This document shows positions 48,180-59,680 of a stretch of DNA of 64,000 bases, piece by piece (position 1 is the stretch's first letter; every line of letters starts with the position of its first letter). The notes beneath the pieces were generated by a model. That model was not told the DNA's origin. It did no database searches and saw nothing but the letters and a program-made list of their open reading frames with translations. The stretch comes from Paragonimus skrjabini miyazakii (Eukaryota > Platyhelminthes > Trematoda > Plagiorchiida > Troglotrematidae), in contig JTDE01000102.1 in the NCBI GenBank assembly GCA_014338405.1, positions 179,233 to 243,232 of the forward strand, written 5' to 3'. The position numbers and the translations under genes are program-made.

Positions 48180-48300
48180 ATTTATGTGCGCAGAGATTAG
48201 TGTTGCGGACTCGAATGGTAACGACCTCAGCAACTATCAGAAATTGAACTCTCACCGTCTTGGATATATTACCTGGTGGACAATAGGGTGGCATCTTCAT
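48180..48300 (-). pseudogene. Penelope-like element tail, fourth copy
   Basis: The minus strand reads FLIVAEVVTIRVRNTNLCAHK, the family C-terminus also seen at 2.84 kb. Its 3' flank down to about 48000 matches the 2.7-2.84 kb flank, including the ribozyme region. Coding sequence further upstream is cut off by the SINE-1 cluster that begins at 48352, so the SINEs may have inserted into this PLE. Confidence 0.6.
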
Positions 48301-48351
48301 TGCCGACAAAATGCTTAGATCTGATCAACTTAGCAACAAACACTCTCGAAA

Positions 48352-48757
48352 CATATAGACTGAACATCACCCACAAGTGATCGCAGTTTTCGCATTCCCA
48401 TAGACTTTTCAGTCGACCCCATTCTGAAATAAGCACTAAACTCCAGTTTCGCTCTCATTAGAGCTCGTCAGTAGTGCATATCATCGCCACTGCCGGGACT
48501 AGAACTCCGGCCACGCTGTCCATGAGGCAACCATGTTTACCACTGCGCCATTCACTTTACATTAGGTACGACCAAATTATCATATGTGAACGCTCAGCCA
48601 CATTCACCTGTGAGTAGTATTCAGTTTGCCCGATCACCTCGACAGAAGACAGTTACTGTCTGTTAACTCCAATCGATGACCCCTCGACTAGGACTTCTCT
48701 CCAAGTTGAAATCACAGAAATCATTGACTTGTTGAGCGGTATTTGATTACTGATGAG
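48352..48757 (-). repeat. SINE-1 copy with 5' extension, first of a tandem pair
   Basis: A near complete copy on the minus strand: GAACATCACCCACAAGTGAT at its 3' side, the tRNA-like part around 48480-48560 with GCCGGGACTAGAACTCCGGC for box B in reverse, and the extension with ACTCCAATCGATGACCCCTC and GAAATCACAGAAATCATTGA. It ends at TTACTGATGAGTAGTAGGGG, where the next copy begins, in the same order as at 17.8-18.2 kb. Confidence 0.85.
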
Positions 48758-49040
48758 TAGTAGGGGATTTTGAGTTTCATATAGATTGAACATCACCCAC
48801 AATTGATCTCAGCTGTAGCATTCCCATAGACTACCAAGTCGGCCCCTTTCGAACAGAGGAAGCACTAGACTCGAGTTTTGCTCTCATTAGAGCTCGTCAG
48901 TAGTGCATATCATCGCCACTGCCGGGACTTGAACCACGGACATGCTGTTCATGAGGCAACCGTGTTTACCACTGCGCCATTGACCTCACGTTAGGCACGA
49001 CCGAAATATCATATGAGAACGCTCATCCACTTTCGCTTGT
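48758..49040 (-). repeat. SINE-1 copy, left arm of a head-to-head pair
   Basis: On the plus strand this runs from AGTAGTAGGGGATTTTGAG through GCCGGGACTTGAACCACGGA (box B in reverse) and GTTTACCACTGCGCCATTGA (box A in reverse) to CATCCACTTTCGCTTGTG. There it breaks off and the right arm's 5' extension begins. It shares private variants with the right arm that other copies lack. Confidence 0.85.
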
Positions 49041-49437
49041 GTGTTGGAGAGAAGTCCTAGTCGAGGAGTCATCGATTGGAGTTAACAGACAGTAACTGTG
49101 TCTCTTCTCGAGGCGATCGGGCAACATGACCATTACTCACAAGCGAAAGTGGATGAGCGTTCTCATATGATAATTCGGTCGTGCCTAACGTGAGGTCAAT
49201 GGCGCAGTGGTAAACACGGTTGCCTCATGAACTGAATGTCCGTGGTTCAAGTCCCGGCAGTGGCGATGATATGCACTGTTAATGAGCTCTAATGAGAGCG
49301 AAACTCGAGTCTAGTGCTTCTTTTAGAAAGGAGTCGACTGAAAAGTCCATGGGAATGCGACAACTGCGATCAATTGTGGGTGATGTTCAATCAATATGAA
49401 AATCAAAATCCCCCACTACTCATCAGTACTCTTGAAA
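49041..49437 (+). repeat. SINE-1 copy, right arm of a head-to-head pair
   Basis: This starts with the 5' extension (GAGAAGTCCTAGTCGAGGAG), then GTTAACAGACAGTAACTG, box A TGGCGCAGTGG (49201), box B GGTTCAAGTCC (49245) and the tail ending CCACTACTCATCAGTACTC. From CACAAGCGAAAGTGGATGAG onward it is close to identical (about 95 percent by eye) to the reverse complement of 48758-49040. The spacer between arms is about 97 bases. Confidence 0.85.
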
Positions 49438-50869
49438 CAGTTTCACTCGCACAGGTTTTACAACTGTGCAGTTACGTGCGCTTATATGGTTGCCCGGGTC
49501 GAGCATCACACGTTTGTCTGTTACAAGGCTACTGTTTGATAAAGTACGTGACTATCATGCTAGGTGATTTGGCAGTGAGAGGGTCGGGCTTTCAAACCGA
49601 AACATCCGTTGACTTTGTACTTGTCTACTGGACTCATTGGAGATAGAAGTTTTGCCACATACTACAGTGGATAAAACAACATTAATAACATTTCTATAGT
49701 TACTGAGGGGCTCTTAAATTCAGAGATAAAATGTAAATAGTTACACCGTAAAATTTAAAGTTTTCTACGGAAACCGGAAAGTTTACAAAGTCCGTTCGTT
49801 TTATGATAATTGTAGTGTACCGTTACTGAAATGTATTTCATGGTCATTTGACAATCAACAATCATCAACATCATCCATTGGAATGCTAATCTTAGTATTT
49901 TCTGGTGTTTAATATAAGTACAAAGAAGGTAATGGTATATCAGCATATTCAACTTGATATCCATTAACCACAGAAGCGAAAGACATATGTGTCAATGATA
50001 AATATTACTCTGAACAGGACATATTATGCTTACCAAAAGCATGACTAGCGTGTGAAACGTATATTCTGATGGCAATTCTTCATGATGTTTATGAGGTAGG
50101 AAAAATATTTATTGGCATGATTCTGCTTTTTCTAGTTGTAACGTCTACCGACTCTGGCTGCTGGAAAATTTTGTTATGCCAGTGGTTAATTTCTCATTTT
50201 AATTTCCCTGATTGGCTGGTTAGTCGAAATACCTATATTTTGGTTCTCACTCGGGGGATGTTGACTGTAACTCAAAATTCAAAATATTTTGGGATTATCA
50301 TAAATTGTCTAATTAACCTACGCGATCACGTGATTTGTGATGTTTTTCCAAACGAACTGCAAACTTCTTGATAAGATGAGAAGAAGCTCATTTAGACCAG
50401 GTCACAAACTTTGCCACATACTTTAGGAAGTGAAATATCGGAAGTAGCACGCTCTTTTATATAACCACCATTGAAACAAACGAATAACTATAGAAAACGA
50501 TTTTAAAGCCATTTGCCAAAATTCATTCTGTGCTCATGTATTATAAAAGGAGTATTTGCCAGAGTACGAACTCAGTAAACAATAAAAACCTGTGCTCTCT
50601 AACAAGGCAGTAAACAATTAAGATCGTAAATAATTTCTGAAAAACGTGAAGAAAATGATGAGAGTCGTGTAAGTGGTACTGTACTGTGCAACAATATCAG
50701 TGGTATTGCTTAAAAAGTCTCTCCGTAAATATCTCAGTTTAATCATCGACCGGATGAGCAATGTTTCGATTATTGGTGATTAATTGAAGGATCTGGTTGA
50801 CAAAACTGGAATACACTTGTAATTGATTGGAACTTTCTAATTTCCGTACAGTGCTCTGACTGTTTCTTT
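49438..50869. other. No gene recognised
   Basis: No supported feature. A 110-codon plus-strand frame (49314-49646) starts inside the SINE, and a 100-codon frame (50069-50371) has no recognisable family. Confidence 0.4.
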
Positions 50870-51115
50870 CAAAAGCAAGCGTTGGATTTGCGTTTTGCTC
50901 TTGTTGAAGCTCGTTAGCTTAGCATGTCTACTCATGGATGCGACTTGAACTCCGGTTACAACACCATGTTGGCTTTACTTTAGGCACAATTGAGGTATCA
51001 CATGCAACAGCTGAGCTATACGCCTCTGTGAAAAGTGCTTCTATTTGAAAGGAGCAGACTGAAAAGTTTGTGTAAACGTTACACCTGTCAACAATTGTGA
51101 CGGATGTTAATAATC
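50870..51115. repeat. SINE-1 head-to-head remnant
   Basis: The part from 50870 to about 51000 is minus-strand SINE-1 (GTTTTGCTCTTGTTGAAGCTC, TGCGACTTGAACTCCGGTTA, CTTTAGGCACAATTGAGGTA). From about 51035 the sequence turns round and gives the plus-strand 3' half (AGTGCTTCTATTTGAAAGGA, TCAACAATTGTGACGGATGT). The inner 5' halves have been deleted. Both parts are strongly diverged. Confidence 0.6.
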
Positions 51116-52739
51116 ATTTATAAGTTGGGGAACAAAATATTTTGGGATAGAAGAGAACCAAAATTGTAAACGCAAAATATTCACTATCACATTTTCGTAA
51201 GAACATGCTGAACATTTGGAAATTATTTTGCGTCACGACTTAATGTAATTCTCAAATAATTAGCAATAAGAGAACACAGTATAGTATAGTAGTTACACAG
51301 GTAAAATTTGAGTGTCATTATTGTGAATCGTTTGCGATCTTGATGACCTTCCAATATTGAAAATAAAGCGGTCGGAAATGTGTTCCGCTAGTTAGGTAAC
51401 ACGAGGTGTGGGTAAATTTTTTCCGCTGCCGAATATTTTTTTACGAAAAACGTTAAAAATGTATCGTTTGCGAATCTGCAACTAACATTATTTGTTCATT
51501 TCATATAGAAAAAAGAAATATTTACAGATTGGCCTCCGGTCGAATCCTAATATCTGTAGAAAACAGAAATTAAGTAATGACATTGTAGCGAACAATATTT
51601 GCAAGATTATCTGAATGCCTCTGACTGAGCAAAGATACGGCCACGGAGAAATTCGATCCTTCTGAATTCGCTGAAATTATTACTTTAGACCAGACACCAA
51701 ATGTAAACTATTTGACTTTTCGTCTTTCGAGGAAAAGCGGTCGAACATATCAGACGGACTATGGGTCTAAAACAACAGTTGGCAAATTGGGTTGTACTCA
51801 CTACTTTCTTTTCCAGGCAGGATAAGTCCAACAATCCCTTTGTTGTTAACATACGGTATCATCCAAGAACATGTAGTTGGTTAAGCTGTAAAAATCATCT
51901 TCTCTAGGATTATTATGTTATTATTACTTATCTTGCGGCTAACTATCCGGCGCTGCGTACTTCAGTGAAAAGAGATCAGTACTAAACTTGACAATTAATC
52001 CAGCTACCGACATCAATCAATAGGTTTTCGATAGAAACACGAAAAGTAATTTTGTCCTCATCACGGGTGCACCAACTATGTAATCGTTACTGTGCACATC
52101 CAGACTAATTGCTGTTCGCTGGAGTTTTGAGAAGCATCTTCCAATACCAAGACTTTCATCACAGATATAAGATATTCACCATTCAGTCCTACAATACTAA
52201 CAACAGATTGTTCAAGGTAACAAGTCAATCGATTGGCACGTATGACAGAGTTTTCCTCCAACAATTTTCTGCACGCACACCGGATGGAAATGAGGATTTG
52301 TTTTACAGAAGAAACTATAAAGCAGTACCGAATTCAATACATTATTCATTTATGAGATAGAACGCGGAATATTTTCGGATGGAGGACACTGAAATCAAGT
52401 GAAGGCAGCATAAATTTTTATACGCAAATGTATAGAACTAACGCCAATCACCAAATAGCCGCAATTATAGGCTTTATTTATAAAACCGATTTTGATTTCA
52501 CATACTCAGATGGCAAGATATGGTTAGACTGCGTTAATAAGGAATAAAATTAACCTATGCTCTGGGTGTCATATAGTAACCAGAATGGTGTAAACAATAG
52601 CAAACGTTTTCCCTCTTTCTATATTTTGTAGGTAACGTTTACCGTAAACCTTATATTACTGTACTAAGATGTTTTAACCTTCATGAATCATAAACATGGT
52701 TTCTATAACGTGCCCTGCTACAAACTCAGCTTTTCAATT
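51116..52739. other. No gene recognised
   Basis: AT-rich sequence with no supported feature; the longest frame is 83 codons. Confidence 0.4.
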
Positions 52740-53066
52740 TATAATGATTAGTAGAGGATTTTGGTTTTCATAAAGATTGAACATCATCTACAATTGATCG
52801 CAGCTTTCACATTCTCATAGGCTTTCGAGTCGGTTCCTTACGAAAACAAGCATGAGACTAGAGTATTGCTTTCATTAGAGATCGTCACTAGTGTATATCC
52901 TTGCCACTGCCAGAACTAGAATTCCGACCACGCTTTCATGTGATCGGGCAAGCTGATCATTACACATAAGCGAAAATGGTTTTGAAAGAAACTGACTGGA
53001 AAATCTTTGTGAATGCGACAGCTGCGTTCAGTTCTTCGTGATGTTCAATCTATAAGAATTTTCATT
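52740..53066. repeat. SINE-1 head-to-head remnant
   Basis: From 52740 to about 52938 this is minus-strand SINE-1 (ATTAGTAGAGGATTTTGG, TTGATCGCAGCTTTCACATT, CTGCCAGAACTAGAATTCCG). From about 52939 it switches to plus-strand SINE-1: first the 5' block TGATCGGGCAAGCTGATCAT, then, after loss of the tRNA-like part, the 3' block CTGACTGGAAAATCTTTGTG and GTGATGTTCAATCTATA. The layout is the same as at 48.76-49.44 kb, with a deleted right arm. Confidence 0.7.
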
Positions 53067-56000
53067 CGTATCCGTTAGATTGCTTAGGGACACTTTGTTA
53101 AGACTGAATTCCCTTTCTGGTGTCAGTAGCAACTACTTATTCAAATCATGTTCTGTATCTCAGATAACATTTCCAATGCAGTCTTGGAAGTACTGAGCTT
53201 TGTGGTATGATCTTCTCAGTCAAAATAATATTGCGCTCTCACTGTCCCCATATCAGTTAATGACTACCAAACCAATATGAACAACTTCTCGTGGGCTATG
53301 TAGATATGCACGCCGTCGAATTACTGAAACCCCTTCGTTACCCAAGTTATAAGTGTCGTCATAAGAATGAAAACAGAATTACCCAACTAGATATGCCTGT
53401 ACACTGAAGATGCGCTCAGTAATTCGCGGCTCTTCTTTGTAATTATGAAAGGTATAATTAGGTGTTAGTGATATTCATTGTGTAATTACAAGGCTTCTCC
53501 GGGGGATGAACCCTGTTTTGCATACGGCAGTCAAATTTGGTCTTCGATAGATCGGAGTTTTATAGTTCTGTTGAATAATCTCAATATGCTTCGAATTAAC
53601 CGAACAGGATAATTAACGACGGAATAATGCTTTTTTTAACATATCCTGAATCTCTTGTTATTATCAAAATGGAACTAAGCTTGTATTTTCATAGCATTTT
53701 TGTTGCACACAATCTCTGAATACTTTTAGACTGATGGGAAACGGCTGATTAACTCTCCAGTGGTGAACTTGAAATTCAGCGGTCCATCGGCAAAGTAATT
53801 TTGCAGATAATATTGGTAAAATGATTCACTGTTTACCCTGAACGCAGTTTTACACGGTCTTCTCTTGTCTGATGGAGATAAGGGCTAATGTTGTACGTTT
53901 CGTAGCTGGTTTGCATAAAACTACTTGGCTGTTGTTACATAACAAAATGTCAGTTTGACATTATAGACTCGAGCCTATTCAGCTTTAAACGTGTTCTCAA
54001 GTTCACTCAGACTTTGTCTAACTTTGTTTATTTCAAAAATCTTGACGATTAGTAGGATATAGTATTCATGAATTTGCAGAATGAAACAAACACACCTTTG
54101 TCGCAAAGATACAGTTCCCCCAGTTCAGCATGATCTTACGAAGGCAAAAACCGGAGGTCACAAAAAGCTAATCGAATTACGACGGCTTCAGTCATAATGG
54201 CAAAACCGACTAAAGTTATATCGCTGGGAGCTAAGAGATCAGTCCACATTCATAACTAACACAGGCTGCACAATTGTTGAAACCTGTTTCCGTTTACGGA
54301 CGTTCTCCACATCGACAGCCATTGCGCAAACGGTTCGACGTAACTACCCCTAATGGCTCTTGATCAGCTTCTGAGTATGGACTATACGTAGAGTTGCGAT
54401 TCTTATTCTATCGGGAAACTGAATATTTTATGTAATCAAACACTGAAATTGTCTTCAAATCAATGGAAGTGTATCTCTTCAATTTTGCACAAGTTGTAGC
54501 GGTCCATTTTTTAAGTTGCACGGTTTAATACCAGTGATGGTACGGCAAACAATCTTGACGTTCATACTATCAGAGATTCAGGTGTTCAATCCAGTAGAAA
54601 TTTGTCAAGTTACGGCCCATGGGGAAACTTTCAATGAACTTTCACCAAACCCGATTCATATAATTTGGTATGATGAACTCAGGCACCGCTTTTTTGAACA
54701 TTTAGTGAGCAACTTGAACGTTACACTGATTTTGTCGTTATTTCTATTGTCCCTTAGTGTTGTCACGCCGTCGGTTAATCTTTTATCGCTGTTACTTTGT
54801 TTGCCGCCTTATCAGTTAGTAGATTCACTCGTTCGCGTTGGTTGTCTCGGTATGTGCTCTGCAATTTTTGAAGGTGACATTCTTACCAGGGAAATGAAGA
54901 AATGACCTCCCCCGGCCTGGCCTGCAACCCGCCGTGATGATGAAATCGGGTACCGTCTTGATGCACTGAGGAACAACAGACAGTAGTAGAGACAAACGGT
55001 TACCATTAAGAATCTCAGTGTAGTTGCTTCTAACATTGCTTCATTACTCCTTACATAGATGCCAAATCCGAACTGACAGTTCGAGAAAATTCAATTTTCC
55101 ACCATTCCAATAAAAGATGGCGACCTCGAAGTACACTGCAACACCCCCAACTTAGTGTTTCTCACTCGATAAATCCCTTGGAGCTATCCCATGGGAGTCT
55201 TCGGATCGTTGAAATCTCTTCAAATAGATTTATCTGTTGCGTATAATGTATTCAGTGAAACTGCTTCCTAATGTTGTTTTTATACCAATGCAGCCTCATT
55301 CTCTGATAAACTGGACGAGCTTCCTGACTTCCGTTTTCATGGAAACTCAGTTATAACAGACACTATGGTAAGGCTGCTATAAGGAGAAAAGCGGGATAGC
55401 CGAAAACCCCGCCGCAACATGGCAGTGTCTGGTAAGGGGGATTTTGTAGCCCATAAGTCTGGATCGCATCTGAAGATCTCAAGTATTTGTGAAATGTTGA
55501 TCCTGATACTTCTGCAGTGAATCTGACATGTAGTTATCGTTCTTTCCAACTTCACTTGTTTGGTGTGATATACAAATCGTCTTCTGTTTGAAAGAAGCCT
55601 CTACGAGTACCATCTTCAGGTAACATTAAATTATTAACGACGGGAGCTAAACTTCAGTAACTATTTGGTCAAGGAAGCAACCTCTTCTTGCGCCGGGGAT
55701 ATTTTTTTGAGGCAGTAACGGAAGTTAGACTTTTCTAACATGCCCCGGACCACACGAATTAGTAGGTGGGTCAAGTGCCATCTTGTCATGATCACATTCT
55801 TACCAAAGAAGTTGGCAATATAACCAACTAAAATATCACAGATCCGCTTGGTCGTAGCTATTATGGGGTATTTTAATTTAGCTACCCACACAAAACAATA
55901 CAATATATTTCCCAAATAACAAGTCTAAAGGATTAACGCACGGTAAACTTTGCAAGTATGAAGAGAGCTTAGTAAGACTGGTTTGTCTGGTTTCTGCATC

Positions 56001-56193
56001 GCACTCAATCTAGAGGATCATTGGCAGTTCATCGTCAACAAAAATTCTGAGGCCGTTGACAAACAAATTCCAGTTAGATGTACCAGGTGTAGTAAAAAGC
56101 CGAGACATTTAAGAAGTGGAACAGTCAAACATTTGATTAGATTGAAACATTCCGCCTAGAACGGATTTCAGCTAGTACAGACTGAACTTACGT
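53067..56193. other. No gene recognised
   Basis: The longest unassigned frame of the window lies here (54516-54905, plus, 129 codons). It has a hydrophobic stretch (NVTLILSLFLLSLSVV) that could span a membrane, but no family match, and this length is near the chance maximum for the window. Nothing else is seen. Confidence 0.4.
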
Positions 56194-57080
56194 TTGTTAA
56201 GTATGTCACGTGTTACCATCGTATATTGGCCGACATCAGATAAAGTCGATTTGGCTATCAGCACAGGCGAATTTTGCAGCGGCTCAAGTGAATTACTTTT
56301 AATGTCAATGTCACAAGTCAGAACCAAATTGGAGAACCGAGTAAACAGCAAATCGTCAAGTCCCGAATTGATATCCACTGTCATAATGAAAAGTTGAGCT
56401 ATAGGACTAGCAGAATTGCTTGCAGCGCCTTCCAATCAATTTTCATCAACCGCCCTCCTACCGGAAGTCTGGAAACAGTTCACAATCACACCCATCTTCG
56501 AAGGAGGGTTAAGAAATAACCCAGTGCACTACCGACCAACAGCGTTGCTTTCAGTGGTTATTAAAGTGACAGTGAGGTTACTAGATTACTTTCTCCGGGG
56601 CAGGTTTGAAGACCTGCAGCTCACCACTAAGGAGCTCCATGGCTTTCGTAAGGGATACTCACGCATCACGAATATGCTGATTGCTCATGATCCTTGGACG
56701 AAGGCTTCCGATGCAGGACTGACCAAAGACTTGGTTTATCTTGAAGTTTACGAAGCTTTTGACACGGTTAATCTCTCCATCTTGTTGAGGAAACTGAATA
56801 GTTATGCTCTTGATCAGCACTGACCTACTTGGTTAAAGGATTGTCTGAGTGAACGTGAGTTGAACATCAAGGTGAAAGAACGACTGTCAGAGTGGTCAAC
56901 TGGCAACAACAATGTTCCACAGAGACCCGTCTTAGGACACCTGCCGTTCTCAAATTAACCAGCCTAACCAAATCAACAATGTTGCTCTTTGAAGAATACA
57001 CAAAACTATGGCAATCTCTATATTTCCAGACAGAAGTCCAGACAATACAGCGAGACACCATTCAGAAGACTCGCGTGTAG
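56194..57080 (+). pseudogene. CR1-like non-LTR retrotransposon, reverse transcriptase fragment
   Basis: The plus-strand frame reads SQVRTKLENRVNSKSSSPE, a stop at 56395, then LPEVWKQFTITPIFEGG, VHYRPTALLSVVIKV, KELHGFRKGYSRITNMLIAH and motif A LVYLEVYEAFDTVN. WLKDCLSERELNIKVKERLS and NNNVPQRPVLG (motif B) follow. After a frame change and loss of the usual 20 or so residues, STMLLFEEYTKLWQSLYF aligns with motif C, where Phe-Ala-Asp-Asp has become Phe-Glu-Glu-Tyr. In motif A the first Asp is Glu. Such RTs copy the element's RNA at a nick made by its own AP endonuclease. Neither endonuclease nor 3' end is seen. It is inactive. Confidence 0.8.
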
Positions 57081-58098
57081 CCGGGATGCCAAGAATGGTA
57101 ACGAAGGGTCGAGAACACTGATGACAGTCAGGGAATCACATATCCTCGTCAACTTTCAAGGTTACTTAAAAAAGTAATTTTTTGAGCCCTTCGAGATACC
57201 CAACAACCGGCCATCAATTGAATGTTATCTTGGTGATAAAAGGCTGCATGCGAATTAGACATAGGAACCATAGTGGCAAGTAATTTGGGTCTGTCTACAA
57301 ATAATGCTGTCATGGCTAAAAGTCAAGAATAACCCTGAACTGCTTAGGAAGAATTTGTGAGGCCCTCCACCCTGAAGTGTTTTCCACCATGTTCGTTGCA
57401 ACAGTTCGTCCATAACTGTAGGTGAAAAAAACAACTTTGCTATATTTCTCGAAATTGTTCACAAACAGACTACTAGAAGCATTATGAGCCTCTGAGAAAC
57501 CACTTACCCAGGAAACCCGGTAGAATTATGCAACTTTTCAGTGAATTACAAGCACTTCATGGGAAAACGAACCGTTACGCACAAAATGCTTCCAGCCCCA
57601 TGGTCACCATCGGCATCACATATCCCACCAAATAATGATGAATGCTTGAGTGGTCTACTGGTGAGACTGAGAAATGGAACGGGCAGTTTACTGTGCAGAC
57701 TGCTTCACAGTCAAGATCTATTCTGACTGGGAAGCATAACCCAGCCTGGTGGTCACGGCTGAACCGGTTAAGGGCAATCACGCTTTACTCGATCTGAACA
57801 TAGGTGAAAAGCAATCGACAGTACGAGTTTCACAACTTTTATACTAGCACACTCTCATTGCTCAGTAATTGTGCTTGTCTGACTAAATGTTGTTTCAGCG
57901 TATTTCAGTGTTCGTCACTGAAAGGATTAAACCCAGCAGCCTAATTGAATTTGTCTTCTATTTTGTTTCATTCACTCTTTCTTCGTAACTATAAACCGCC
58001 CAACAGCCAGCAGACACTATGAACTACTTCGACTAACAACAATACGGGCAATACGTTCTATATGAACGACCGGAAATGGTCGAAGGTTAGGATTTTTT
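57081..58098. other. Possible continuation of the CR1 element, then nothing recognised
   Basis: At about 57200-57300 the frame NRPSIECYLGDKRLHAN loosely fits the segment after the RT palm in CR1 proteins, with stops. Past 57380 I cannot follow it. Confidence 0.35.
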
Positions 58099-58215
58099 AA
58101 TTCGGTCAGTAGCGTTGTAATCAACACGGTTTCCTCATGAGAGTGTGGTCGCATTGCAAAACCTGAGTGTGAGAATTGTGTGTACTGTTGACGGGTTCAA
58201 ACAGAGGCACAACTT
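58099..58215 (+). repeat. SINE-1 copy, diverged partial
   Basis: It keeps AATTCGGTCAGTAG, CAACACGGTTTCCTCATGAG and GTGTGGTCGCATTGCAAAAC around a decayed tRNA-like part. Both ends are lost. The assignment rests on the 20-base block around the anticodon-arm region. Confidence 0.45.
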
Positions 58216-59263
58216 GACAGTAGTTCGTCTTTTTCAAACAGGCTGGCTAGAAATAATGTCGGAGTACATTAGTTGCAACCAAAGTTCAACAGTGTGCAAC
58301 CTGAAGTCAAGACTTTAAGTCAGACTAATCTCCGGTAATAGAGAATGTTCTATCGTTCATTTTCCTACGTGAGCATGACTCTGATGGTGGCATCGTATGC
58401 TAACTTAGACGAATCGAACCACACCAGTATGATGCCGTTGTTTGGAAGGGTTGTACTTAGTCAGAATATGACGTTATATAACTGCATTGTCCTCCACAAA
58501 ATATTTCGAGTTTATATTCATGAATTCAAATATATCCCATTAAACTACAGGTAATTATATCTTCCTCAAATTATTACTTGTGTTGTATTATCTAACATTC
58601 CTGATCAGTAATAGGACGTTTTGTTTTTGTCTCAAATGCAAAAATTGCAAGGGTAAACCACATACCATGATTGTCCGGCTGTGTAAAATATTTTGTTACC
58701 ATGCCGTATAATTTCTCGTAGGACCTAGCATTCACAATAAAACTTTTCATGTGGCTTTGTTCTACAAACCGGTATAAGTGGAATGTTTACTGGACAGAAA
58801 TCGCTGGAAGCACACAACAGGTTTCATGGTTGTTCTCATCCATCGGATACAGGTACTCGACGGTTCCTGACTACGTTGTGAAATTTTATGCGGATTTACG
58901 GTTACAACTAAGTCTAAAATAAGCGGCACAAATATACATCAAATGAACTAAAAGTTAATATTATCTTACCTTCATCAGTAATATCATTCTTAAATTCGGT
59001 TCACTATACTACAGGTTTATCAATATATTTTTAGAAAATGAACTGTTTTAAATGAAAGTTTTGAGCAATTCATATATATCGAGGTTTTATTGCTTGAGCG
59101 CTTGTAGTAAACATTGACGACGACAAACTTAAAATGCTCAGAATTCAAATATAGATAAAGGAAATACATGCCGTTTTAAAACAAACCTCAAAATCCTAAT
59201 ATTTTTCTTTGCTTGTAGGGTTACGAAATTTTGAACCAAACGATGACATGCTTGATTTGAGAT
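58216..59263. other. No gene recognised
   Basis: AT-rich, no supported feature. Confidence 0.4.
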
Positions 59264-59455
59264 GAGACCCAACTGTGAAAAATCAGGCCTTCAGTTGGAT
59301 TGGAACCAGCGACAGAAATACCATGCCCAAACGCGGCAAGCGTTATAGCAGCTGAGCTACGAAGCCACGTCAGAAGCTCGGACATTTCACATTTGGACTA
59401 TGTTACACACCCGTCCCAACGTCTCATAAGTAATCCACCAAATGATCCAGGGTAC
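59264..59455 (-). repeat. SINE-2 copy, left arm of a head-to-head pair
   Basis: In sense (minus) orientation the tRNA-like part reads TGGCTTCGTAGCTCAGCTGC (box A region) through GCCGCGTTTGGGCATGG to GCTGGTTCCAATCCAACTGA (box B), and it ends CTGATTTTTCACAGTTGGGT. It differs from SINE-1 throughout and derives from a different tRNA. About 85 percent identical by eye to the right arm. Confidence 0.8.
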
Positions 59456-59509
59456 TGACTGCCCCGCAGGATCTCTCGAACAGTTCGCGCCACTGTTGAT
59501 GGATTACAT

Positions 59510-59680
59510 ATGAGACATTGGGACAGGTATGTAGCAGATTCCAAATTTGAAATGTCCGAGCTCCTGACGTAGCTTCGTAGCTTAGTTGCTATAGCGATTG
59601 CCGCGTTTGGGCATGATGTTTCTGTTGCTGGTTCAAATCCAGCCGAAGACCTGATTTTTCACAATTGGGTTTCATCTAAA
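59510..59680 (+). repeat. SINE-2 copy, right arm of a head-to-head pair
   Basis: The arm starts near TTGATGGATTACATATGAGA and carries TAGCTTCGTAGCTTAGTTGC (box A region), GCCGCGTTTGGGCATGATG, TTGCTGGTTCAAATCCAGCC (box B) and the tail CTGATTTTTCACAATTGGGT. The spacer between arms, about 60 bases, is single copy. A transcript across both arms would fold into a hairpin of about 180 bp. Confidence 0.8.

Noticed and set aside
48755..48800. CTGATGAGTAGT at the SINE-1 end looked like a hammerhead core, since schistosome SINE-like repeats are known to carry hammerheads
   Set aside because: No GAAA follows on that strand within a plausible stem II, and the flanks do not pair. The same holds for the copies at 31.70 and 49.42 kb.
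49190..49265. Candidate functional tRNA gene
   Set aside because: Boxes A and B are good, but the same sequence recurs about a dozen times inside a longer repeat, and the acceptor stem does not pair cleanly. It is the tRNA-derived head of SINE-1.
54516..54905. Longest unassigned plus-strand frame, with a hydrophobic stretch
   Set aside because: 129 codons is close to the longest frame expected by chance in a window of this size, there is no domain match, and the codons look like bulk sequence.
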